Origin: Branchiostoma floridae
Taxonomy: Eukaryota; Chordata; Leptocardii; Amphioxiformes; Branchiostomatidae
DNA length: 64,000 nucleotides
Assembly (NCBI RefSeq): GCF_000003815.2
Contig: NC_049988.1
Span: 611,679-675,678, forward strand
Direction of reading: 5' to 3'
Shown here: in pieces, positions 1-12,700 of the stretch
Layout of the letters: each line of letters begins with the position of its first letter
How positions within the stretch are numbered: position 1 is the stretch's first letter
Notes under the pieces: model-generated
Databases searched by the model: none
The model's input: only the letters and a program-made list of their open reading frames with translations
What the model was told of the DNA's origin: nothing
Program-made: the position numbers and the translations under genes

Positions 1-470
1 ATGAGGACTTAACTTGCATAATTAATGAGGAAATTGTATAGTTCCATTGTTTTCAATAACTGGACCTCAATACACGTAACACATGTTAATTATGATAGGT
101 GGAATATAAGCAGATACCAAATATGGTAATGAGGAACTTATTTGCATTATTTATGTAAAAATTCAAAACCGCTTTATGATCAATAATGGGAATTTTATAA
201 TTGTGACATGTGTACGTTAGTCAATGATGAACAACACCATGCATGAATTATGTTGATGTGTTGGTCAATTGCCTGAAATTTACGAAAGCTCTAAATTTTC
301 ATGGAGGTATGAGGTCGCCGAACTCTAGTTTTTAATACTTTAGTAAATCTAGTGTAGTACTTACGGGGCCAGGTCAAATATTTATTTACACAGGATGGAC
401 ACAAAAAAGGTCGATTGATGCTGATATTTCCACAAATAAAAAATTCATAACTTAGTAACAAGGATACGAA

Positions 471-534
471 TGTGTGCGTGTGTGCGTGTGTGCGTGTGTG
501 CGTGTGTGCGTGTGTGCGTGTGTGCGTGTGTGCG

Positions 535-597
<63 letters not shown>
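471..597. repeat. (GTGTGTGC)n and (GT)n microsatellite
   Basis: About 70 bases of TGTGTGCG-type octamers followed by about 55 bases of pure GT, ending about 70 bases before the first candidate start codon of the lectin/thrombospondin gene. Alternating purine-pyrimidine DNA of this kind can form Z-DNA. Confidence 0.95.
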
Positions 598-599
<2 letters not shown>

Positions 600-740
600 G
601 TGTAGACACCAAGTTAATGAATGCACATCTCTAAGAATATGATAGACTAAAGAGTTGTTCTTAATATGATATTTTCCAAAATTCTAGTGTTACTGACGAT
701 CATCTTGGCTGATACCACACAAGAATCAACCAAGAAAGGC

Positions 741-795
741 ATGGCAGCTGCGCAGGTCATCTGGCTGGCGCTAATGCTTTTCCAGGCCGGACAAG
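741..795 (+). CDS. Exon 1: signal peptide
   Basis: Starts [18 protein letters not shown], a short hydrophobic secretion signal. The ATG has a G at -3 and +4. An in-frame upstream ATG at 666 gives a second hydrophobic leader (MIFSKILVLLTIILA), so translation may start 25 codons earlier. Donor GTAGGT; ends in phase 1. Confidence 0.7.
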
Positions 796-3700
796 GTAGG
801 TTCTAATGCCGTACTCACAGTTAGACCTAACCTATATAGGCCAAATGTCAAATATGGCTCATGGTCAAATAAAAATGGAAGAGTACAATGTTGGCATCCC
901 CGCAAAAAAAAATGATAGAACATCTCTCAATGGTCGCTCATTTTTTTTAGTTAAAAGTTGGCCTTAGGGGTGGGTACCGGTACAGAAAATTCAGGTCCAG
1001 GTCCGGTTCAGATCCAGAGGATCAGGTCCAGGTCCGACCTGAACCTGGACCTGATTCAGTATGTGATAACATGTGAATGGACAAAACTCAAAACAATGCT
1101 CCATTTCGCTACAATGTTTTGTGTAGTATTCGACTTCCACTGGCGTTTCAAACCCTGCACAGCTAACTGCCTTTTGGCTGTAAACCTGATAGAAACGACA
1201 ATAAACTCTACGCTACTTCGCCCTTGTTATTTTCTTCGACCAGTAGGCCCCAAAACGTGTGAATGCCTGATCATATAATCTATTCAACATCCGATTTTTT
1301 TTTCAGGTCCGGTTTTTCCGGACCGGTCTAATAAGAAAAAAATGTTTTTGTACCGGTACCCACCCCTAGTTGGCCTGATTGAATTCATCCGAGAGGTTTC
1401 ATGTAAGCCATAAGTGCATAGCACAACATTGAGGCCCAAAAGTTTGACTGGTTAGGTGGTAAATGATTTTCTCTAGATGGACAGTCGCGAAATTTGCAGG
1501 TACGCTGTGACGATCAACGTCTCCATGTAGTTGTTATTTTTTTCTTTGAGATTTTTTCACAGAGAGTTTGCAAAAATGATCACAAAACCCTTTTTTGGAT
1601 TTTTCATATGTTGCAATATTAATGCTATTATGCTATTAATCTAAGACATTAACTGTCGGTATTATTTGGCTAGTACAAATTCCCCCGTAAGATATTTATT
1701 CCTTTCTATATATGGTACATTTCAGGTGATGGTTTTTTGACCAGAGACCTGAATGGCTACCGATATTGGGCGCTCACAGAAGTCCATAATTATGACGAGG
1801 CGGAAGCGAGGTGTGCGCGGTATTTTCAAGGCCACCTTGCAATTATCAAATCATCTTCTCAGCAGAACCTACTGAAAGAAATGGCACTGGTAGATCACCG
1901 TTCACACTACTGGATTGGATGTAGCGACAGACTGGTATAAACTTTTGATTGCAGTTATCACTAAGTCTACTTTTACATACAATGTATTTATTTAGTCTTT
2001 AGTCCGCACGCGTCGAAGGCGGTCCGGGAATGAGCCCCAGACTGTCCCGCCTGCCTGTAGCTAATTACCTACAGCTGACCGTGGCGGGTCCGTGTGTGGT
2101 CGGATCAAACAACCTCGAGCTCCTCGGATCAAAATATAAATAAACAATCCTTTATCATAAACTTATAATCAAGGGAATGGAATATGTAATGTTTGGATGA
2201 CGTAAGCCAGAAATTAATACCGCTAGCTCTATAGTCTTCGAAATACAATGGAAACATCCCTCTTCTATTCACTGCCTGTTACTCTCTTCTGTCCGGTGCT
2301 TTTGATTAAAATGTCCCGCTCCTTACAGGTATATTCCTACTCCTCTAAAACTTACGTGGCTGTTTCTTTGAGGTATGTCCAGAAAAGGGGTAATTGTACG
2401 AAGTTAGTGTGTACGAACTTGTACGAACTTGTACGAAGTTAAAGGTAGATATAGACCGTAATCGGTTAACTTCGGAAGTTTTAAGTGACGTCATCTAACT
2501 TTGTACAGGTAGGCAGGGTTGGTGTACGATGTACGATGTACGATGTACGAACTTAAAAAATCTAACTTAGTACAGAGGGGCAGGGTTAATGTACGATGTA
2601 CGATGTACGAACTTAAAAAATCTAACTTAGTACAGAGGGGCAGGGTTGGTGTACGATGTACGATGTACGAACTTAAAAAATCTAACTTAGTACAGAGGGG
2701 CAGGGTTGATGTACGATGTACGATGTACGAACTTAAAAAATCTAACTTAGTACAGAGGGGCAGGGTTGATGTACGATGTACGATGTACGAACTTAAAAAA
2801 TCCAACTTAGTACATAGGGGCAGGGTTGGTGTACGATGTACGATGTACGAACTTAAAAAATCAGAGAAAACTGGAGAGAGCAGGACTGCTGACCTTGTAA
2901 ATTATCAAAATTAATGTTCAACAAAAGATAAATGCAATACATGTTGCATTTTTATTATTTTCAGACAAAACATCGTTATTCTACATGTTTCACATTTACC
3001 ATGTGCGACAGGTGAAAGTAGAATAGAATGCTGCGTACAGAGTTAGCATAACCCACAGCATAGTCAAAATATCTTAACTTCGTACATCGTACATCGTACA
3101 TTAGGTCCGCCCCATGTACGAACTTAGCATAACCCACAAAATAGAAAAATCTTAACTTCGAACATCGTACATCGTACATTAGGTCCGCCCCATGTACGAA
3201 CTTAGCATAACCCACAAAGTAGAAAACATATTAACTGCGAACATCGTACATCGTACATTAGGTCCGCCCCATGTACGAACTTAGCGTAGCTACGTCACAG
3301 ATAATTGTCGACGTTTCCCGAACTTTGCCGACAGCGGTTGTCGGAAGTTGTCGGAAGCTAGAAGTTGTCGGAAATTACGTGTGACGTAGGCTGATCCAAA
3401 CTTCGTACATTTCACCCATTTCTGGACATGTATGGTTTCTTTCCTATAAAATTAAGTAAACAACAACAATATGAGAAGTAGATAAAACGCAGCTTCTTTT
3501 AACAGCATTAATTTTTATACTTTTATCTTATTCTATATTTTCTGTTTTGTGTTGACGGTAACAAAAATTACAGGTAACGGTTACAGATAGAGGATATAGA
3601 CATGACTCTTTTTTAGTTACTTTAGGTGTGCTTCCTTGTCTTCTATCATTATCAACGGCATGGCGCGATTAATGTTCTGATTAACAAATATGGCTATGGC

Positions 3701-6700
3701 CTGGACTTATATGTCGTGCGATTGGCTCAAGATAGAAAAGTAAGGCATTGTTGCAGGCGTGTTAAGGCTATCGTCACATTTCCAATTCGTGGCCCGGCAG
3801 GGCTGTTTGTGGAAACAAAAAAATAGAAATGTATACGTAAAGATATATATATATATATATATATACAAATAATGCCCACGACTATTCTCTTTGCGTCTTG
3901 AGTACTTTGGTGCCTTTTACATTCCAGAAAGCTGCCCGCCCGGGCCCCGGTTTGGAAATGTGACGTAGGCCTTAGTGGCTTTTATCTTACATCCTGAAGT
4001 CCGAAAGGTTCTTTCACTGCCTGCTTGAAAACCATACATAATAATTGGTGATATCGAATTACTTAACTCCCTGCCAATACCAAGGCTAGGAAAATTGAGA
4101 CTGTCTTGCTATTAGTAATTGTCTGCTATTTTTCTTAATGTTAGGTGGAGGGCCGATGGCGCTGGTTAGACGGATCATCTCTGAGCTACCAGAACTGGGC
4201 TCCGGGACAACCGAGTAACTATAACGGCGCTGACTGTGGCATCCTGTGGGGGTCCTACCACTATGATAAGTGGGATGACTCGGTTTGCTCGTACAGATTC
4301 TACTCTATCTGTCAAAAAGGTTTGATGTATTGATTAACTAGATAGTTGACTTCATTCACACAGTAGACATACTTTGATATAATGTTTATCTTTGTCCTTG
4401 GGATACTCAGTATAAATTCTTAGGAGTAAACTCTGCGATGTGTACTTGTTCTAGTTATTTACTATAATCACAAAGCGAGAGAATAATGTAAAACTTTACA
4501 TTTCGTCCAGAAATAAGGTTGAAAAGTTATTACAGTAATCTTAATCTCATCTAGGAACTGTTGTTAACACACTATTATCATTCGATGAAGTATCTAGGCA
4601 TACACTTATGAGTATTACCTTGATATCTATCAATCTAACTTTATTGTTTGCAGCTATAGTGACGATTAAGTTTACTTCGATTTCTTTATCTACTGTCTCT
4701 AGATTTGAAAAAAAACTTGAAGAGTAACTTGTACTTTGTAACTAATACACTGTCTGAGGGAGGTCTCCGTGAATTGTGCGAAAATCAGTATTAGAATATT
4801 GAAGTCCATAGTTCACTTTCACACCAGATTTATACCGATATGGTCTGGTCATCATATAGAATTACTGGTGGTATATTTAAATGTTTTGAGAAAGTTATCT
4901 TTAGCATGTCACTGTTTTGACTCAGAGATCAACGAATGTTCCAGTAACAACGGAGGCTGCGAACATAGCTGTGAAAACACTGTCGGGAGCTACCGCTGTA
5001 CCTGTAGGACTGGGTACCAGCTGTATGGTTCAAGATACTGTAGAGGTAAGTGATAATATACGACACTAAGAATTGTCTCTAAATGGTTGAAACTCTCCGT
5101 GAAATACTAATTCTTCAACTCTGCAAATTGCGTCAAACCGTAGCCAGATCTAGATGTTAGAATATACAGGAAGTTCCCATATATATTATACATCTATTAC
5201 ATTTATTGATTGATAATAATAAAAAATGCATTGATAAATGAAATAAACAAAGTGTGGGTTGGAAGCTGTTATCATTGATGATAAACATTTATTGTGGAAA
5301 TACTACTTTGGAATCAACAAAGTTTGTCATATAGCCTTGGCGGCTAAGCATGCCATACGCTCTGCCTAGCGTATCAAACCAGTGTCACGGCCGAGAGGGC
5401 GTTTTGTCGCGTTTGGCAACACAGGATTGCCAGCCGAGAATTGGACTGTACAGTCACGGGATTCAGAGGACCTGTTGCATGAGGTAGTGTGTGTCATCGT
5501 TTCTTCAGACGGAGGGAGGCCGATGTTGAAGACTAATCTCCAAGCAGATCCTACGATGGCATAAGATAGTACTAAACTGGTCAAGGAGTGTAGTCAGCCA
5601 AGTGTCCATTCCCCGGTAGCGAAACACGCTCCTAAGCCGGCTTCACTCCTCTGCCAGCTTTTGATACTATCTTATGCTACCGTAGGATCTGCTTGGAGAT
5701 TAGTTGAAGACGGATTATACAAGAACCTCAACACGGCCGCGTGCCCCTTTCGTGATGACATGACGTACACAATGACGACGCGTTCACGCCGCTATTAGCG
5801 TTTCCCGACTATTTCCTGATACTACGGCGTACACAAGGACTGCGCGTTCGGGCATGGAGCCTGATAATACTGCCTGGTCACTCTGTGAATAAGCTTAAAT
5901 AATAGCAGGTAAAGCGATGGTTACAGCGTTTGATCTGCGATAGTTGAAAAGTTGACTGTGACCCTTACCCTTTACAGATGTAAACGAGTGCTCGAGTAAC
6001 AACGGAGGATGTGACCACAACTGTGAGAACACTGACGGGAGCTACGACTGTACCTGTCGGGATGGGTACCAGGAATCTGGATCAAGATGCTACGGTTCGT
6101 AGATATCGGGAATCGAATCATTTCAAGTTATTTCTTAATATCAAGATATTCCATGTTACATTCTACAAACAGTGGGGTATATTTGGCAGTTTACACCAAA
6201 GTTAAAATGATCAAATCAAACTTGCGTTTTGGTACAAAGATAATGGTTCACCGTTACAACCGGCTTCTTAATTCTCAATCTGTTGACACATTATTAAAAA
6301 AATATGATGTTTTGGTTATCGGTTAAATCTATTAAGCTCAAGAATACCACTCTTTTTTCCCTCTTAGATATAAACGAATGTTCCAGTAATAACGGAGGAT
6401 GTGACCACAACTGTGTGAACACTGGTGGGAGCTACGACTGTACCTGTCGGGCCGGATATCAATTGTCTGGATCAAAAGATTGCATTAGTAAGTGTTGTTT
6501 ATTTGCACAAGAAAATAATCAAATAAGAAATAATAAGAAATGATAACAGCACAAGTATGCAGGGCCTTAAACTGCCAAGCCCTGATATATACACACATAC
6601 ACCCTGTACGGGCGTCGGCCTTGTTCGGGGGTTCTTTTCGGAGGTCAGCGGCCAATCCTGGTACTGAGAGCATTTTATTGGGCTGAAACTCTGGCAGTTT

Positions 6701-9700
6701 AAGAGTTTTAACTTGCGCTTACACATTTTAAGCTTTTAAAAAAGCTTAATATGTGTAAGCGCAAATGTCCTTGTTTTCGGTCCACGGCTAACTACTCGCA
6801 AATCTACTTTATGTCATACCTGATCTTACGACGTACTTCTGGGATGAGAAATTTTTAAGTAGTGATGTTGCCTTTTTTGCCTATCAGATATCGACGAATG
6901 TGTCAGCTCGCCTTGTCAAAATGGCGGAACCTGTCACGACCTCATCAACGAGTACCGCTGTGACTGTCAACCTGGATGGAGCGGTGGCAACTGTCAGGAA
7001 GGTGGGTGAAAATTTCTTTTATTGCTGCCAGTTGTATAGCCTGGGTAAAGTAATGATGGAGCGCCTCTGCTGTGTTTATGGCGATTCGTGGGTTTATAGT
7101 GAATCACTACCATAACTCTAATTAAAGTAAAAGTAAGTGTTACAATTTATGTTTCTGTGGCTAATTTATTACTGTAACAATGGTGGGAAAATGTCCACGG
7201 GTCATTTTTGTTAATTGGCCTTACTCACAAGCTCCGCCCCTCCCCGGGGTGCCAGGCGAGCACATGGTCCAGGCCTGGCGTCGCCCACGCTCATTCCCGC
7301 TCAGGACGAGTCCGCGGGCAGCACTCTTCGGTAGTCAGCTCTGTCGTTTTCTAAAGTTTCTTCGTTTCGCGGTCTTCTTTTCGACTCTCACGGACCCAAA
7401 CGCATTCATGACGGGTACGAAGTCTTGTCGGGCCTGCTCCCTTCCCGTGAAGGGACACCCGTGACCTCATGGAGTTGGAAAGTGTCAAGTGTATAGTCCA
7501 CGCACTCGTCCACGCTCAGAGGAGGAGTATGAATACAACGAGTATAAGTATAACGTATTTTGTGTATTTTATCTTTAAGTTGACTTTTTTTCAATTTAAA
7601 AACGTTTAGATGCCGATGAGTGCTTGACTAACGGAGGACGAGGACCATGTGACCAGATCTGTACCAATGAGTATGGGAGTTATCGCTGCTCGTGCCAGGC
7701 AGGATATCAGCTATATTCGGACAGCGTCTCTTGTGTTGGTCAGTTTTGATGCAATGTTATGCACAGTTCCCATTCTGTTTTACTTGCTTTCTGTTAATTC
7801 GGAAGTAAGTTCTATTAAGCGTTGAATTGTGATCTTAATAAGAGCCATGATTTTACTTGATCGGAGAAAAGTAGCCGATGTTATTTGTATAGTTAATATT
7901 GATATCACCTTTATATCATTAAGTAGTAGATAAAGTAAATTTAAGCAAGAAAAAGAACCCTGTTCATTTTGCATGTATTTGAATGATTCCTGACCTGTCA
8001 TTCATCAGATGTAAACGAGTGTGACGAAGCCCAGCATGACTGTGAGCAGACATGTCTGAACATTGTTGGCAGCTTCACTTGTGGATGTGAGGACGGGTTC
8101 CTTCTCAGTGCAGATGGAAAAACCTGCTCAGGTATTTGATAAAGATGTGTAAATACAATTAATGAAATATTCTCCGTTAATGACACGTTGAAAGGTGTAA
8201 CGTTGTAAACACGAACCTCCAAACTTTCAAAGTCTTCACAGTTTATTTTGTTTACACATAGTACCGTGACCAAGTTTCGCACGGAACTAGGTCCGAGACT
8301 TGCGTCGATCTTCTGCCCAAACTTTCGTATAGCTTCCGCTTAAGCCAAGTCATCATTTAAGTTCTTTTCATATTTCGTTTACATGTTTTTCAAAATGTAA
8401 GTTCTACTTCGCAAAATCGAGTCCTAATTTGCAAAAATATCTATACTATTGATCTCTATTGAAGCTACCTTCAAGTCCAAATATAACGAAATTGATTCAA
8501 CTTATCTATCTTTGAAGTCTGCAACTAAAAGGCCCCTTGAAGTTTTGAACAAAGCATAGGACCAAAATTTTGTCACTTCTTCCTGGCCTACCAACTAAAA
8601 GTCGTAATCATTGCTTGTGGGCATTACGAGATTTTAAACCTATTTATTTGCATTACCATCTAATCTAATCAGTCTGGGATCTTACCCACACCTACCTACA
8701 TATCAACTACCAAGTCATTTCAAAGTAGTCGTGACGGCCGACATAGAGGTACACACACACAGTTGGAGATGTTTAAAATTCATGTCCTGAAAGCAACAAG
8801 CTCTAAGACTTGTACTATGACTTACTGCTTGGATGAGCAAACTGAAATAACGTGTAACTTTGTATGTTAGATATCGACGAATGTTCCAGCTCGCCTTGTC
8901 AAAATGGCGGAACGTGCCACAACCTCATCAACGAGTACCGCTGTGACTGTCAACCTGGATGGAGCGGTGGCAACTGTCAGGAAGGTGGGTGCAGAGTTTT
9001 CCGCTAGGTTATACTGAATAACGTACGGCTTTTACTAAATAACGAAGCTTTAACTTTTAATTCGATTAGCAATGTCCCAAATAACTCATAACATTGTCGA
9101 TTTTACTGATTTTAATTAAGATTTATTAATCTAACTTTATCATGAGCAATCACTTCACGTTTTAACCATTTGTATGCACGTCTGCAAGAAATTGTCGTAT
9201 TCTACCTCATTGATTAAACATGATATTTATTTGACGGTGCCTTGGCAGGCCTTAGAGTTACACCTGCCCACGGGAAGCATAAAGCGAAAATAAACTTAAA
9301 TAAAGCTTCTTAAAAGAGTTGACTTAAATTTCAATTTTAAAAAGTCGTTTCCAATGTAATGTTCTTTCTTATAACATACCAAGCAATAAAAACAGCTAAA
9401 AATCCCAATAAACTGAACATTTGACTGCATCCACAGGACCATACAGCTCAAATCTCTCCTTACGCCAATTCAACTCTTCAACTGAACAGATGTTCACCCA
9501 AATGGGAAAGCTTGGACCCTATATGTTCCTTCTAACCCATAAAAGTCTTTGCATAGGCCAAAAAGTTCCAAGGAGAAGAACAGTTGGCAACGGGATCTTC
9601 TGAGGTGGCACTATAATTGCATTCCTATTTTGAGTACTGCGCAATTTGACTGTTACGTCTACCCCACGACATTGTATATCTCTCGTTTTTAATCATTTCT

Positions 9701-12700
9701 AGATGTGAACGAGTGCGACATAAATCTTCACGACTGTCAACAAGTATGTCTGAACACCTTTGACGGGTTCTCGTGTGGATGCGATGACGGGTTCTCTCTA
9801 AACACTGATGGGAAGTCTTGTTCAAGTAGGTGATTTAATTCGATAATTATTTTGTAACAATAACTTCATGAGAAAAACTTGGTTTTTTATTCTTAGTTGT
9901 TTTGGTAGGCGACCAGGTAAAAGCTTTAAGTGTTTTGTTTCGAACTTGCTGTTGATTTCACTCTAGTCCAAATAAGGAGTGATTTTGCTCCAAATCAAAA
10001 ATATTTTGACACCCCGTTACCATGGCAGAATGTGTACAGTTTGCCTTATGAACGTTACGAATGTTTCAATACAATTTTTTATTCAAACATTTACCTTGTA
10101 ATAAGTACATTGTGTAGAACTTAGTACTACTCATGGTCCTACGAGACCAATGAGTGCCTTTACTACTACTACTACTACTGCTAAAACACACTGCATGTAT
10201 GGGGTTTTAGACTCTCCGTTGTATAACCCCTGAAAACAAGAAGAACCAGTCGTCTACCTATTTTGGAACTGTCATATAACTGCATAATTTTGCGGTCAGG
10301 TGGAAGACTGGCTCTTCAACTTACCATTTGCATATTAACGCCATTAATATGATTGTCGGTACTTTATGTCATTCTTGCCCGGTTCTACCAAATGTTTCCC
10401 TTCACCTTGGGAAGATGTTGGTTGTTAAAAACCGGTATAACCGTAAATATTCTTTAAAATTGGCAGCCTATATCTTTTGTTTCCCACTTTTATAAATTGG
10501 AACTGAATATTGCATATAGACAAAGTATACTACATAAACACAATGGTAGGTGGGAAAACTCAATACGTTATTTTCTGGTAAATAGCGACGTAAATATGGC
10601 TGGTGGTCGGGGTGGTTGGGAGTAGGTTAGACAGCATTCGGGGCTAGGTTAGGAGATGGTAAGGAGATGTTCGGCGCATGTTCGGCGCAAGTTCAGCACC
10701 TCAAACTGGTCAGACTGCACCCGAACTACAGCCGACCTGGGTCGGCTAAGGGTTGGCTAGTGTTCGGGAGCCAAGTTCGACTATGTGTTAATTTCTCGAT
10801 CACACTGTTCTAGAAATTTTGTCTTTCTTTACTGTTTCCGTTTTTCATGTGATTATAGGCAAATGAGATAACAAATCTAACGTTAGTATTTCTTGCCTTC
10901 CTGTGCTAGAGCCGTAACTTGTTTTCTTGCAGAAAACTGTTATTGCATCATATTTCAGCAATTATCTACTATGTTTACCTTGTGTACCTTCGATAACGTT
11001 AACAGAAACGGACAACTGCGTCCCAGGAGCCTGTGAAAGCGGCGGAACATGTATCGACGGCAATAGCACCTTCTCTTGTGTGTGCCTACCTGGATTTCTG
11101 GGAGAGAGATGTCAGACTGGTGAGTTTAGCAAACTTATGAATCGTGAAATGATTTAGTAGCATATGAGATCAACTTCGGCATCTACACCATTGAATTACT
11201 TTGATGAGAGCTTCAAAATCCTAACTTGTAGTACAAAGAAATACTCGTTGTGTGCTTAAAGGCATATTTTCGGACTTCTTCCTATAGCAAACAACTACAC
11301 CGATGACGTGCTATCTATCTTGTATTTGGATGTGCAAGACTAGAACTTATGATTCACTTCCCAGCTCCATGCAGCGAAGACTACCCACCACCCGTTAACG
11401 GTGGCAAAGCCTGCTCAGTGACGGATGACACAACAGTGGCCATGTACTATACAGTCTACTGTAGGGACAACAAGGAGTTCGCAATAGAACCTGCCCAGGC
11501 GTACACCTGCAGGGCCGATGGGAGCTGGTTTGCTGGCTCTAATCTCGTGGTGGGCCAGAGTAGTCCTTGGCCAGACTGTTCAGGTGATTCTAGTTTCATG
11601 AAACAAATTGCTCTGTTCTATATCAGTGTTTTGCTTTTAATGCTTTGAATGACTGCTGCATGCCTATTTCAGTAAAGAATATGAATTGAAATTGAATTTT
11701 CTCTTCATTTTTTTTCTATAGCATTAAAATCATGAACTGAATTATATTGTGACAATATTTAAGGGTAAATGACCCGCCCCGAGGTGTATATGGTGTCATG
11801 ACGCCTGGTCATTTGCTATAGCCACCGCAAAAACTGGTTTTATGATGTGGTTATAGCAAAGGACCAGGCGTTATGACACCATGTACACCGAGGAACAGGC
11901 GGGGCATTCACGTTATCATCACATAGCCTACCCAAACTTGCAAACTCCTGTATGACGCATAGATGTCTTGGTACTATACGTGTGAATTACTTTGTCAAAT
12001 TTCCGAAAATTCACATTTATTCTTTGGTACATACATTTGTAAGGAGATTACAGATTGCATTTTGAAACCAAAATGTCCACAGAAAATATTCAAAACATAG
12101 CAGTCTTTGGCTTTTTAGAACAACAAAAAATCATCATCAATGTTAACAGAAGGAACCATTCTCCCCTTTCAGTCTGTACTTATTCCCTCTGCTCTGCCTT
12201 ATGTGTCGTTCCTTTTGATTGCTTGTGTGTATCGCTCTTCTNNNNNNNNNNNNNNNNNNNNNNNNNNNNNNNNNNNNNNNNNNNNNNNNNNNNNNNNNNN
12301 NNNNNNNNNNNNNNNNNNNNNNNNNNNNNNNNNNNNNNNNNATCAGAAGGAGGATACACACCGGCCTGACGCGGTGTTGCCGCGTCATAACCAACGTGGA
12401 ACGGGGCCTTCAAATTGGTCCGCGGCGCCTGGCTATATGATAATATGTTTTGTATATTATGTATATCATGCAGTAGACTAAACGGGTCATTATGTCACAT
12501 CAGGTAGGCATAGATTTAGCAAGACACAAGCAGTCGGAAATATTTGGAAATATTAGGTTAGGTGGGCAACGCAGTCGGCTGATTATGTTGCAATGGTATG
12601 TGCGACAGGAAGGTACCGTCCGGGACGCCCTCATATGGCAGCAGAAGTCCACTACTTCTCCGGCACGGACTGTTCAAGCAGCATAAACGAGATCATCTCC

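Larger units (their letters stand above)
2375..3429. mobile_element. TIR element with an interior of tandem repeats
   Basis: Ends match as 31-bp inverted repeats at 27 of 31 positions (outer end ATGTCCAGAAA). Inside are one 60-bp array and, inverted, a second array of about 77-bp units, both built on GTACGAT/ATCGTAC. No coding capacity and no clear target duplication. Lies in intron 2 of the lectin/thrombospondin gene. Confidence 0.65.

Noticed and set aside
2491-2914. Open frames of 104 and 131 codons on both strands
   Set aside because: They are translations of the 60-bp minisatellite, whose period is a multiple of three; no family resemblance and no splice or start support.
12055-12481. 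Frames spanning the 100-N gap
   Set aside because: Their length comes from untranslated N; flanks show no coding signal.
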